A DNA stretch of 64,000 nucleotides from an uncultured Oscillospiraceae bacterium (GCA_910587345.1 CAJUKH010000043.1:62001-126000); one strand, 5' to 3'; positions 24,555 to 32,821 are shown, counted from the stretch's first letter. Program-made: numbers and translations. Notes: a model not told the origin generated them from the letters alone.

Positions 24555-25485
24555 CCTCCATAATTATACTTCTTCCCAGCAATCACCACGGATGTGGTGC
24601 TCTCAAACTCGAAAGTATAAGCAAAGTCTGTATGGGAGTATGTTTCTTGAGGATTTTTGCCACCATTTTTCTAGCAAACTTGCCCCTATCGGAGACCATG
24701 ACCGTTTTTATGATGTGTCCCCCCATGACGATCATTTGAAACGGCTTTTACTATTTTGCGACTATTCTGCATTAGGGTATTCTTTTGACGAATTACTAAG
24801 TAGTGTTATGCATGAACTGCTATTAAATGGGAAAGCCTATGTAGAAATTGTCTTATGGCGCGATAAGCAAAACGTTGTGCAGGGAATGGAATTTGTTCCA
24901 ATCCATTCAGTATGCTATTGGGTAGGAAACAATACCTGCCGTTTCTCTGGTAAAACATACGAAGGAAAAAAAGAAAAGTTTAGCATTGAGAAGCAATATC
25001 TTATTATATTTGATTTGAAAGATCTTGGTTTTCACCGGAAGTATTTCAGGAGATTAATGAATCGTCTCGGTTCCCTTGGTTCAGCGGTCACCTCCGGGCT
25101 AATTAACGATCCCAATTTAAATGGAATCTACAATTTCACGGAACACCAAAAACGCATGGATTATGAGTTGCTTAAATCTACCAAAAAAATATTTTGGCTT
25201 GGAAGAAATTATAGCAATCAGCATTTGAGCGAAAGCTACTTATTGTATCGGTCTGCGCAGTATAAATCCCTTTTCTTTCGTTTTTTAACATATTGCTTAG
25301 AGCAAATCAATAAGGGGATTGATTTTTTTAGCTCGGAGTTGGGTTATGCGGGCCATATCAAAGCGAAATATAGTCAGCCCGATTATGAAACTGCACTTAC
25401 CCGTTATTGGAAAGGGGAAATAAATGTAACAGATTTGAATAATTTTATAACCCCTATTGCACACAATGCCAAAGCGGAAATATAG
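24544..25485 (+). CDS. Cargo pair, gene B: distant portal-like protein
   Basis: The 313-residue protein starts at ATG 24544 (GGGAGG upstream), inside the end of gene A. Residues about 70-115 read FDELLSSVMHELLLNGKAYV then EIVLWRD and GMEFVPIHSVCYW, which resembles the phage portal segment in which a helix and 'GNAYVEIV...' strand lead to a Pro-rich 'lp...V' strand. The rest is helical and contains no nuclease or ATPase motif that I can see. No other phage structural gene is present, so a captured portal-like domain in a two-gene system is possible. It is also possible that the similarity is superficial. Confidence 0.55.
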   Translation: MRNDLHNYTSSQQSPRMWCSQTRKYKQSLYGSMFLEDFCHHFSSKLAPIGDHDRFYDVSPHDDHLKRLLLFCDYSALGYSFDELLSSVMHELLLNGKAYVEIVLWRDKQNVVQGMEFVPIHSVCYWVGNNTCRFSGKTYEGKKEKFSIEKQYLIIFDLKDLGFHRKYFRRLMNRLGSLGSAVTSGLINDPNLNGIYNFTEHQKRMDYELLKSTKKIFWLGRNYSNQHLSESYLLYRSAQYKSLFFRFLTYCLEQINKGIDFFSSELGYAGHIKAKYSQPDYETALTRYWKGEINVTDLNNFITPIAHNAKAEI

Positions 25486-25565
25486 ATATTATGGTAAGAT
25501 ATTCCAATGCTTAGGAAATTGGCATAAGGCAAATCTACCTTGTACTCTCCCACTGGTATTACTGC

Positions 25566-25606
25566 AAAAACGCTGTAACCGTCAAGGAAAACGGTTACAG
25601 CGTTTT
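25566..25606. terminator. Terminator at the right end of the element
   Basis: AAAAACGCTGTAACCGT (25566-25582) pairs with ACGGTTACAGCGTTTT (25591-25606). It lies between the cargo genes (plus) and the tail of the truncated spoVT frame (minus) and can stop both. Confidence 0.88.
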
Positions 25607-25607
25607 C

Positions 25608-25790
25608 TTATGTACTCCCCCACCCCTGCCGCCTGGACAGATCCATCATCCCCAAGCAATATCGTTCCCACTGTGTCAATGCTGTCTGTGACGGGTCGCC
25701 CTCTCTGATACGCATGGTCCGGCGGATCTCCTTGGGGATGACCACCCGGCCAAGATCATCGATCCGCCTTACGATTCCGGTCGCTTTCAT
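25608..25790 (-). pseudogene. spoVT: 5' part of split spoVT with element-derived tail
   Basis: ATG 25790 follows AGGAGGAG. The first 33 residues (MKATGIVRRIDDLGRVVIPK then EIRRTMRIREGDP) are the AbrB-type DNA-binding part of SpoVT. After the Gly-Asp-Pro at 25692 the frame runs into the element and adds 27 unrelated residues (beginning SQTALTQWERY) before a stop at 25608. The swapped-hairpin DNA-binding domain is cut, so this 60-residue product is unlikely to work. The rest of SpoVT is at 2814-3266. A sigma-G-like promoter lies upstream. Confidence 0.93.
25692..25700 (-). repeat. Right attachment core (attR)
   Basis: GGCGACCCG on the minus strand, identical and in the same reading frame as the left copy at 3258-3266. 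Upstream is SpoVT code (RTMRIRE), downstream is element DNA. Confidence 0.88.
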
Positions 25791-25833
25791 TTTCTCTCTC
25801 CTCCTGCGGTTGTTTCGTCCTTTTGACAATCCT

Positions 25834-25862
25834 TAGTATCCACAGGTTCCTTTTCCCTATAC
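25834..25862 (-). promoter_or_regulatory. Sigma-G-like promoter of spoVT
   Basis: On the minus strand GTATA (-35) and GATACTA (-10) are 17 bases apart, matching the forespore sigma-G pattern (GHATR and CATnHTA) except for G in place of the first C of the -10. It lies about 45 bases before the spoVT start, as expected for a gene expressed under sigma-G in Bacillus subtilis. Confidence 0.5.
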
Positions 25863-25902
25863 CTTTCTTTTTTGCGGTATGATTTGGTAATGAAATCCAG
25901 CA

Positions 25903-25931
25903 TTGCGAAATTCAGGCGTGTAGGGTACAAT
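25903..25931 (+). promoter_or_regulatory. Promoter of the FliB-like gene
   Basis: TTGCGA (25903-25908) and TACAAT (25926-25931) with a 17-base spacer. The upstream ATG at 25930 overlaps the -10, supporting the start at 25966. Confidence 0.75.
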
Positions 25932-25965
25932 GAAAGCATGTCATTTTTTGCCGGAGGAATGTGCC

Positions 25966-27015
25966 ATGAAGGAACGCTCTCCCTCTTACTACGCCGCCTT
26001 TCACTGTCTGGCGGGTGCCTGCCCCCATACCTGCTGCGCCGCCGGGTGGGAGATCCCTCTGGACCGTGAGACCGCCCTGCGCTATGAATCCCTGCCCGGA
26101 ACGCTGGGCGAGCGGCTGCGTGGGGTGCTGCGCCGGGATGCGGCGGGAGAAGCCTGTCTGGACCTTCACGGGGCGGTCTGCCCCTTCCTGGACCGGGAAG
26201 GGCTTTGCGAATTGCAGCGCCAGTGGGGCCAGGCAGGCATCGGAGAGATCTGCCGCAGCCACCCCCGGTATTCTTACGATTTCGGCCCCTGGCGGGAGGT
26301 GGGCCTTTGCGGCTCCTGCCCCGAGGCCACAAGGCTGATCCTGGCTTCTCCTCCCCGGTGGGTGGAAAGAGAGGTCCCGGAGGAGGCCGAAACAGCGCCC
26401 CGGCTGCTGAAGCCCCTTCTGGCGGCACGGGAGACCGCCCTGAATATCCTGACCTTCCGGGACATCCCTCTAAGACAACGGATGCAGGGGATGCTGCTTT
26501 TCACAAACGAGGTCCAGGTGCTGCTGGACGAGGAGCAAACGGAGGTCCTGCCCCGTCTGCGGGAGATATACGAGACCACCCTGCCCCTGGTGGAGCCGGC
26601 GGCCCTGCCCGACCCCACCGAAAGCCTGTGTCTTTGTCTGGACACACTGGAAGGACTTCAACAGCTTTGGCCCCGGTGGGGAGAGCTGTTGGAGCGGGGC
26701 CGGGAGGCCTTGAAAAAGGGCCGCTTCTCTCTGCCGGAGGAGGCCGGGGAGCGGGTATGCGTCTACTTCCTCTCCCGCCACTGGCTGAGAGGGGTCTGGG
26801 ACGGGGATCTGCTCTCCTGGGCGCAGTTTGCCGTTTTGGGGACGGCGGTATCCGCCCTGCTGGCGCCATTGGAGGAAGAAGGCTTTTGCGAAGTGTTCCG
26901 GCTTTTCTGTGAGGAACTGGAACACAGCGAGGAAAACATGGCCGCCATCCAGAACGCCTTCTGGAAGGACCTGTCTCTGGCCCGTCTGCTGGCGGTGGCG
27001 GGAGGTGCCCTATGA
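25966..27015 (+). CDS. FliB-type lysine-N-methylase family protein
   Basis: The 349-residue protein has the cysteine pattern of the FliB/YkgJ-related family: CPHTCCAAGWEI near the N-terminus, CPFLDREGLC, and CRSHPRYSYDF ... CGSCPEATRLIL, which probably bind an iron-sulfur or zinc centre. Founding members methylate flagellin lysines, but many relatives occur, as here, without flagellar genes nearby, so the substrate is open. ATG 25966 follows GGAGG. The next gene overlaps its stop by four bases. It sits just outside the mobile element and is host DNA by composition. Confidence 0.8.
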   Translation: MKERSPSYYAAFHCLAGACPHTCCAAGWEIPLDRETALRYESLPGTLGERLRGVLRRDAAGEACLDLHGAVCPFLDREGLCELQRQWGQAGIGEICRSHPRYSYDFGPWREVGLCGSCPEATRLILASPPRWVEREVPEEAETAPRLLKPLLAARETALNILTFRDIPLRQRMQGMLLFTNEVQVLLDEEQTEVLPRLREIYETTLPLVEPAALPDPTESLCLCLDTLEGLQQLWPRWGELLERGREALKKGRFSLPEEAGERVCVYFLSRHWLRGVWDGDLLSWAQFAVLGTAVSALLAPLEEEGFCEVFRLFCEELEHSEENMAAIQNAFWKDLSLARLLAVAGGAL

Positions 27016-27947
27016 AACCGCTGCGCCGCCGGGCCGGGATGCTCCTTGCCCTTTTTCTGCTGATGACAACGCTCCCGGGCTGTGTGTGGGAAGAGGCGGT
27101 TTCCTACACGCTGGAGGAGGTCCCCGCCTATACCGGAGAGCCATGGGTCATTTTAAATGAAAATATTCCCGACTTTCCCCAAGAGGACAAAACCTCCGTC
27201 TCCTTTGAGCGGTACAGCCAACTGGACTATTTCGGCCGCTGCGGACCGGCCTACGCCAACGTGGGGCCGGAGACCCTGCCCACCGAGGAACGGGGGGCCA
27301 TTGGGCAGGTTAAGCCCTCGGGCTGGCAGACGGCGAAATATGACTTTGTGGACGGGAAATATCTCTATAACCGCTGCCACCTCATCGCCTACCAGCTCAC
27401 CGCAGAGAACGCCAACGAACTGAATCTGATTACCGGCACCCGGTACCTGAACGTCACCGGGATGCTCCCCTTTGAAAATCAGGTGGCCGCCTATATCAAA
27501 GAGACGGGCAACCATGTGCTCTACCGCTCCACCCCCGTGTTTGAGGGGGCGGACCTGGTGGCCCGGGGGGTGGTGCTGGAGGGCTGGTCGGTGGAGGACG
27601 AGGGGGCGGGCATCTGCTTCCACATCTACGCCTACAACGTCCAGCCCGGGGTGGTCATTGATTACGCCACCGGGGAAAACCGGGCGGAGGAAGGCTTTAC
27701 CCCTTTGCCCGAGGAGGAAACGGCGGCGGCTCCTACCGCCGATGTCCCGGAGGGGGATACCCCCCACGAAAACGGCGGAGCGGAAGATACGTCATTTTAC
27801 ATTCTGAACCAAAATTCCAAGCGGTTTCACCTGCCCCACTGCGCAGGAGCGGCCGCCATAAAAGAGGAAAACCGGCAGGAATATACCGGCTCCCGTCAGA
27901 GCCTGATCGATGCGGGATATGTCTCCTGCGGGCAGTGCGGAGCGTAG
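27012..27947 (+). CDS. Lipoprotein DNA/RNA non-specific endonuclease
   Basis: The 311-residue protein has a lipoprotein signal (LLALFLLMTTLPGC, Cys about 24). The nuclease core contains YNRCHLIAYQLTAENANELN, in which the usual DRGH is NRCH and the histidine is retained, followed by LITGTRYLNVTGMLPFENQV with the metal-binding Asn. The C-terminal 50 residues form a Cys/His module (FHLPHCAGA ... CGQC) often seen attached to secreted nucleases. It is likely to be a surface nuclease for scavenging or DNA uptake. ATG 27012 overlaps the upstream stop codon. Confidence 0.85.
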   Translation: MKPLRRRAGMLLALFLLMTTLPGCVWEEAVSYTLEEVPAYTGEPWVILNENIPDFPQEDKTSVSFERYSQLDYFGRCGPAYANVGPETLPTEERGAIGQVKPSGWQTAKYDFVDGKYLYNRCHLIAYQLTAENANELNLITGTRYLNVTGMLPFENQVAAYIKETGNHVLYRSTPVFEGADLVARGVVLEGWSVEDEGAGICFHIYAYNVQPGVVIDYATGENRAEEGFTPLPEEETAAAPTADVPEGDTPHENGGAEDTSFYILNQNSKRFHLPHCAGAAAIKEENRQEYTGSRQSLIDAGYVSCGQCGA

Positions 27948-27985
27948 GCGGCCGGACCCCATGATTTTGAAAGGAGAACAGAAAA

Positions 27986-28459
27986 ATGCAGCAAAGAATG
28001 AAGGATTTCCCCATGACGCCCGAAGCTGTTACCGCCCTCCTGAAGCGCGCCGCCGTGGGCCGCATCTCCACCATTGGGGCGGACGGCTATCCCTATACGG
28101 TGGCCGTCCACTTCTGCTGGGACGGCTCGGCCGTCTACTTCCACGGTCTTCCCCGGGGTGAAAAACTGGACAATATTGCCCGCTGCCCCAAAGTCTGCTT
28201 TGAGGTCAGCGAAATGACCGCCCTTCTCACCGAGGGCATCCCCATAGCCTGCAAGGCGGACACCGCCTATGAAAGCGTGGTCATCAAAGGGGAGGCCGCC
28301 CTTCTCACCGACCCGGAGGAAAAGCGGGCCGTTTTCGGCGCCATCGTGGAAAAATACCTCCCCCACTGGGCGGACAAGCCCTTGCCCGACGCCAATGTGA
28401 ACGGCACCGCCGTGGTAAAGATAACGCCCAAAGCCATCACAGGCAAATACCACGCCTGA
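27986..28459 (+). CDS. Pyridoxamine 5'-phosphate oxidase-fold protein (NimA-like)
   Basis: The 157-residue protein has the split-barrel flavin-binding pattern: LKRAAVGRISTIGADGYPYT, VAVHFCWDGSAVYFHG and GEKLDNIARCPKVCFEV, as in NimA-related putative nitroreductases. It probably binds FMN or haem; the substrate is unknown. ATG 27986 follows AAGGAGAAC. It is independent of the genes on either side, although close to the upstream gene. Confidence 0.88.
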   Translation: MQQRMKDFPMTPEAVTALLKRAAVGRISTIGADGYPYTVAVHFCWDGSAVYFHGLPRGEKLDNIARCPKVCFEVSEMTALLTEGIPIACKADTAYESVVIKGEAALLTDPEEKRAVFGAIVEKYLPHWADKPLPDANVNGTAVVKITPKAITGKYHA

Positions 28460-28488
28460 CCCATCTCAGCAGGAAAGGGGGGCCCCCC

Positions 28489-30321
28489 ACGGACAAATCA
28501 GAAGCCCTTCGCCGTTACTTTGGCCATAACACCTTCCGCCCCGGGCAGGAGGCTCTTATCGACAGCATTCTGTCCCACCGTGACGTGCTGGGGGTCATGC
28601 CCACCGGAGGCGGCAAATCCATGTGCTACCAGATCCCCGCACTGCTCCTGCCCGGGGTGACCATCGTCATCTCCCCCCTCATCTCTCTGATGACGGACCA
28701 GGTCATGGCGCTGCGGCAGGCGGGGGTCTCCGCCGGCTTTCTCAACAGCGCCCAGTCCGAAGCCCACATCCGGGACACCTACCGCCGGGCCTGGGCGGGG
28801 GAATATAAGCTGCTCTATGTGGCCCCCGAGCGGCTCTTTGCCGAAGGGTTTTCCAAGCTGGCCCAAAGTCTGGACATCCCACTGGTGGCGGTGGACGAGG
28901 CCCACTGTGTCTCCCAGTGGGGGCAGGACTTCCGCCCCAGCTATTTGCAGATCCGGGACTTTGTGGCCGCCCTGCCCAGGCGGCCGGTGGTGGCCGCCCT
29001 CACCGCCACCGCCACGGGGGAGGTCCGCTCCGACATGACCCGGCTGCTGGGCCTTCGGGACCCCATGGAGCTGGTCACCGGCTTTGACCGGCCCAACCTG
29101 TATTTTGAAGTCCTGAAGCCCAAAAAGAAGCTGCCCGCCCTTCTCACCCTTGTGGCCCAACGCCGGGACAAAAGCGGCATTGTCTACTGCGCCACCCGCA
29201 CGGGGGTGGAAAAGGTCTGTGAAGCCCTCCGCTCCGCCGGCGTGGCCGCCACCCGCTACCACGCCGGACTGGACGAGGAGGAGCGGCGGCAAAATCAGGA
29301 CGAGTTTCGCTTCGACCGGGCCGCCGTCATGGTGGCCACCAACGCCTTCGGCATGGGCATCGACAAGTCCAACGTGGGCTATGTCATCCACTACAACATG
29401 CCCAAAAGCGTAGAAGCCTATTATCAGGAGGCCGGCCGTGCGGGCCGGGACGGTGAGAAGGCCCACTGTATCCTCCTCTACGGCGGCGGGGACGTATCCA
29501 CCGCCCGCTTTCTCATCGAACACAGCCACGATAACGAGGTGTTGGAGGAGGCGGAACGCCGGGCCGCTATGGCCCGGGACTACGCCCGGCTGGAGGCCAT
29601 GACGGGCTACTGCAAGACCACCGGCTGTCTGCGGGGGTATCTGCTGGACTACTTCGGCCAGCCCCACCCCGACCGCTGCGGCAACTGCGGCGGCTGTACC
29701 GGGGAGGTCACCCTTACCGATATGACCCGGCAGGCCCAGATGGTCCTCTCCTGCGTAAAGCGGGTGGAGGATAAGCTGGGCTACTCCCTGGGGGCGGGGG
29801 CCATTGCCCAGACCCTTCGGGGCAGTAAGGGCCAGCGGCTTCGCCGGCTGGGGCTGGACAGTCTTTCCACCTACGGTCTGATGGCGGGGCAAAGCCAGAG
29901 CGAGGTCGAAGCCCGTATCGACTATCTGCTGGAAAAGGGCTACCTTCTTCATGACCCGGCCCACGGAGGACTTACCCTTTCACCCCGGGCGGGAAATGTC
30001 CTTTTTCATGGGGAGCGGGTGGAGATCCCTTTGAAGACCGCCCCGCCCGAAGGCCCTTCCCTTCCCAAAGCCCCGGCAGAAAGCAGAGAGAGCGACGGAC
30101 TTTTCAACGCCCTGCGAAAGCTCCGTACCCGGCTGGCCCAGCGGGAGAAAGTGCCCCCCTTCATGGTCTTTTCCAACGCCACCCTCACCGATATGGCCGC
30201 CAAACGGCCCCGCACCATGGCGGAGCTTTTGACGGTGTCCGGCGTGGGGGAGAAAAAGGCCGGGCAGTACGGCGCCGCCTGCCTGCTCACCATCGAGGAA
30301 TATCTCAATGAAAACGAATAA
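28489..30321 (+). CDS. recQ: RecQ-family ATP-dependent DNA helicase, start codon ACG
   Basis: From codon 28489 the 610-residue protein reads DKSEALRRYFGHNTFRPGQE (Q-motif region), Walker A PTGGGKS, DEAH in VDEAHCVSQWG, helicase C motifs (TRTGVEKVCEAL; YYQEAGRAGRDG), a zinc site (CKTTGCLRGYL ... CGNCGGC), RQC and an HRDC domain near the end. The expected start would be ATG, but the codon before DKSEAL is ACG, after a fine ribosome binding site (AGGAAAGGGG). The next in-frame standard start is GTG 28585, which would remove the Q-motif. RecQ unwinds forks and recombination intermediates. A shared terminator follows. Confidence 0.9.
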   Translation, partial: TDKSEALRRYFGHNTFRPGQEALIDSILSHRDVLGVMPTGGGKSMCYQIPALLLPGVTIVISPLISLMTDQVMALRQAGVSAGFLNSAQSEAHIRDTYRRAWAGEYKLLYVAPERLFAEGFSKLAQSLDIPLVAVDEAHCVSQWGQDFRPSYLQIRDFVAALPRRPVVAALTATATGEVRSDMTRLLGLRDPMELVTGFDRPNLYFEVLKPKKKLPALLTLVAQRRDKSGIVYCATRTGVEKVCEALRSAGVAATRYHAGLDEEERRQNQDEFRFDRAAVMVATNAFGMGIDKSNVGYVIHYNMPKSVEAYYQEAGRAGRDGEKAHCILLYGGGDVSTARFLIEHSHDNEVLEEAERRAAMARDYARLEAMTGYCKTTGCLRGYLLDYFGQPHPDRCGNCGGCTGEVTLTDMTRQAQMVLSCVKRVEDKLGYSLGAGAIAQTLRGSKGQRLRRLGLDSLSTYGLMAGQSQSEVEARIDYLLEKGYLLHDPAHGGLTLSPRAGNVLFHGERVEIPLKTAPPEGPSLPKAPAESRESDGLFNALRKLRTRLAQREKVPPFMVFSNATLTDMAAKRPRTMAELLTVSGVGEKKAGQYGAACLLTIEEYLNENE

Positions 30322-30357
30322 AAGGGGAGAAAACCTTGCGGTTTTCTCCCCTTTTTT
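30320..30357. terminator. Shared terminator between recQ and spoIIE
   Basis: AAAAGGGGAGAAAACC (30320-30335) pairs with GGTTTTCTCCCCTTTT (30340-30355), between convergent genes. Confidence 0.9.
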
Positions 30358-30363
30358 CCTTTT

Positions 30364-32706
30364 TTATCCCTCTGCCTTTCTCTCCCGCAGGACCACCGCC
30401 ACCGCAGTCCGGTCATCGCCGGGGCCCACCCGCTTCTCACTCTCCTCCATCACCGCCCGGGCAAGGTCTCTGGGGCTGTCCCCTTCAAAGGCGGCCAACA
30501 GGTCCCGAACCCAGCCATCCTCCTCGGCGTCGGCCACCCCGTCGCTGAGGAGCAATACCACGTCCCCCGCCTTCAGCTCCAGCCCCGTCACGTCAGGTCC
30601 CACCCCCTGCCCGTCGGTCAGTCCCGCCGGGAGGGCGGCACCGGTGATGCGGCTGACCACTCCATCCCGCCGGACAAAGGTGGGGGCCGCCCCCAGCTTG
30701 CACACCTCCCCCGCTCCGGTAAAAAGGTCCAGCCGCAGAAGGTCCACCGTGGTAAAGGCACCGGTCTCCTCGTTTTTCAGGGCCAAAGCCCCGTTCACCG
30801 TCCGCAATGCGGCAGCCGGGTCCATGCCGGTGCGGAGAAAGCCTTCCAGCAGCTCCACGGCCAGGGCGCTTTCCCGGTGGGCCTCCCCGCCGCTCCCCAT
30901 ACCGTCACAGAGCAGGACAAAAAGGCTTCCGTCCTCCCCTTTGAACCAGGTGCCCGTATCCCCGCTCTCGGTCTGGCCCTCCCGCCGGCGGGCGGCCACC
31001 CCCGCCACCGCCTTGAAGACCTCCTGCTCCCGAAATACCACCCGGTCGCAGGTCTCCTCACAGCACACCAGAGGGACCCCCATCAGCTGGCCAAGGCGCC
31101 GGGCCTCCCCCTCCCGGGCCAGCCGTTTGGCCCCCGCCCCCGTGACCTCACAGCGAAGGTGCCCCGCCGCATCATAATAGACCGTCCCCTCCGCCTCCAG
31201 CCCCTGGGCGGCCAGATGCTGCTTCAGCTGCCTCCGGCGCAGGGGGTCAGGGGTCAACTCCACACTAAGCTCCGCCGCCGCCGTGGTAAGGATATCGGCC
31301 AGGGTCTCGTACTGACGGCACACCGCCCCCCGGTTATCCCGAAGGCGGGCCTTATACTGCCGGCGGTAGCGCAGGGCGGAAAGCTCCTCATTGGCGGTTT
31401 GGAGAAAGGAGGGAAAAATCAAACAGCGGCTTGCAAACCAGGCAGGGAAATCTCCCGCCTCCCCCTTCCCCCGCTCCATCATGGCGGGAAGGGCGTCATT
31501 CAGAGCGTTGTAAGTGCTGATATAGTCATGCTCCCAACAGGTGTTGCGCAAAGCGCAGCGGCCGCATACCCGCTCTGCGGTGCGGTCAAAGATGGTGGAG
31601 GGGTCCTCGTCATTAGGCTCCCGGGGCGGGAAGGCGGCGCGGAGGCTGTCCCGGACCCGGCGGAAGGCACCGGCGGTGGCCTCCAGCCGCTGTCCGGCAT
31701 AGCGGGCCAGCCCGGCCATCCCCTCCTCCCCGCCGGGGCGGACCAGCGGCGTGAGTGCCGTAAGGAACCGGCGGGGAAGCAGCAAAAACAGGACCGAGGC
31801 CAGAAACACTTCATAAAGGCTGGAGATATAGGGGCCAAGCTCCCAGCTCCAGAGAACGGCCACGGCGTGGGCCACGGCGAAGGAGATGGCCCCGAAGAGC
31901 CGCCCCTGCCGCCATCCCGCTCCGGCGAGAAGACCGGCAAAGCCGTAGGCCATGGTGTAAAAGCCGCTGCCACCCGCTGCCAGGTCCATGCCAAGGCCCA
32001 CCGCCACACCGGCGGCGGCCCCCAGCCCCAAACCTCCGCTATGGGCCAGCGCCAGCACGCAGAGAACCCCCAACGCCCGTCCAAGGGACAGCCCTTCCAG
32101 AACGGTGACACCCGATAGGGCCACCAGCAGCGTCCCCACCAGAAAAAAGAGGCTGATCGTCTGCTTTGTGGTGAGAAAGGCCTTCTCCCGTCTGGCCTGC
32201 CACGGCTCCAAAGCGGTGCGGTAGAAAAGGGCGGAACCGCCGGCCAGCAGGACTTCGGTGGTGAAAAAGACCACCGTGGCAGGACTCCAGCTTTGGTCGG
32301 TAAGATAGACCGCCCCGGTGACAAGAACCATGGCGGCAGCCGTCAGCGGCATAAACCAGCCCTTTCGGTAAAGGGGGGCGTCATAGAAGGCAAAGGCCAC
32401 CGAAAACACCAGCACACAGGCGGCGGCGTAGCGAAGCCCTTCCACCACCCCCCGGAGGACCAGATAACTCCCCACCGCCCCCATGAGAGCGCACAATCCG
32501 TCCACTCCCGAACCGGAGCAGGCCACAAAGCCCACCCCAAAGGGGGCAAAGCCCCCAAAGATCTCCCCTCCTGCCAGCACGGCCCCCAGCAGAAACCGCA
32601 TCCCCCGCTCGGCCATGCGGACCAGGGTCTGGGAACGAAGGACCAAAGCGGTATCCTGCTCCGGTGCGGTCTCTACTGCCTGATGTACCTTTTCCCCCAC
32701 CGACAT
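30364..32706 (-). CDS. spoIIE: Stage II sporulation protein E, PP2C phosphatase
   Basis: The 780-residue protein has an N-terminal block of about ten membrane helices (residues about 35-320), a central region with the CGRCALRNTCW cysteine cluster, and a C-terminal PP2C-type phosphatase domain (VLLCDGMGSGGEAHRES; VVLLLSDGVADAEED; GPGDDRTAVAVVL) containing the metal-binding aspartates. SpoIIE dephosphorylates SpoIIAA to release sigma-F in the forespore and acts in asymmetric division. ATG 32706 follows AGGAGGAG. Its presence shows a sporulation programme, which makes the split spoVT relevant. A possible 0A-box is upstream. Confidence 0.96.
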   Translation of the reverse strand: MSVGEKVHQAVETAPEQDTALVLRSQTLVRMAERGMRFLLGAVLAGGEIFGGFAPFGVGFVACSGSGVDGLCALMGAVGSYLVLRGVVEGLRYAAACVLVFSVAFAFYDAPLYRKGWFMPLTAAAMVLVTGAVYLTDQSWSPATVVFFTTEVLLAGGSALFYRTALEPWQARREKAFLTTKQTISLFFLVGTLLVALSGVTVLEGLSLGRALGVLCVLALAHSGGLGLGAAAGVAVGLGMDLAAGGSGFYTMAYGFAGLLAGAGWRQGRLFGAISFAVAHAVAVLWSWELGPYISSLYEVFLASVLFLLLPRRFLTALTPLVRPGGEEGMAGLARYAGQRLEATAGAFRRVRDSLRAAFPPREPNDEDPSTIFDRTAERVCGRCALRNTCWEHDYISTYNALNDALPAMMERGKGEAGDFPAWFASRCLIFPSFLQTANEELSALRYRRQYKARLRDNRGAVCRQYETLADILTTAAAELSVELTPDPLRRRQLKQHLAAQGLEAEGTVYYDAAGHLRCEVTGAGAKRLAREGEARRLGQLMGVPLVCCEETCDRVVFREQEVFKAVAGVAARRREGQTESGDTGTWFKGEDGSLFVLLCDGMGSGGEAHRESALAVELLEGFLRTGMDPAAALRTVNGALALKNEETGAFTTVDLLRLDLFTGAGEVCKLGAAPTFVRRDGVVSRITGAALPAGLTDGQGVGPDVTGLELKAGDVVLLLSDGVADAEEDGWVRDLLAAFEGDSPRDLARAVMEESEKRVGPGDDRTAVAVVLRERKAEG

Positions 32707-32755
32707 ATCTGTCTCCTCCTATGTAAAAGGGGCTTGTCCACCCCGTGGTAGAGAC

Positions 32756-32790
32756 AGTATATTCCATTTTTTGGAAATTTTTTGTTGAAA
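32756..32790 (-). promoter_or_regulatory. Candidate Spo0A-controlled promoter of spoIIE
   Basis: TATACT on the minus strand (32756-32761) may be the -10. TTTGTTGAAA on plus (32781-32790) differs at one base from a typical 0A-box (TTTGTCGAAA). In Bacillus subtilis spoIIE is a sigma-A gene activated by Spo0A. The match is short, so this is tentative. Confidence 0.4.
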
Positions 32791-32821
32791 TGTGGAATTT
32801 GCGTTCAACCGTCCAAACAGA

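Larger units (their letters stand above)
3258..25700. mobile_element. Integrative mobilizable element inserted in spoVT
   Basis: The element is bounded by copies of GGCGACCCG (minus strand) at 3258-3266 and 25692-25700, so the mobile unit is 22,434 bases. It encodes a serine recombinase at the left end, an excisionase-like protein, a relaxase, a VirD4-type coupling protein, a recombination module and cargo. No VirB/Tra channel genes are present, so transfer would need a helper element. Removing one repeat and the DNA between rebuilds spoVT without a frame change. GC content is lower than the flanks, especially at 22.0-25.5 kb. Confidence 0.92.

Noticed and set aside
3258..25700. Idea that the element is a self-transmissible ICE or a prophage
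   Set aside because: There are no VirB4/VirB6-type channel genes, and no capsid, terminase or lysis genes; only relaxase and coupling protein are seen.
28498..29964. A 488-codon frame antisense to recQ
   Set aside because: Gly/His-rich shadow of recQ, no start signals.
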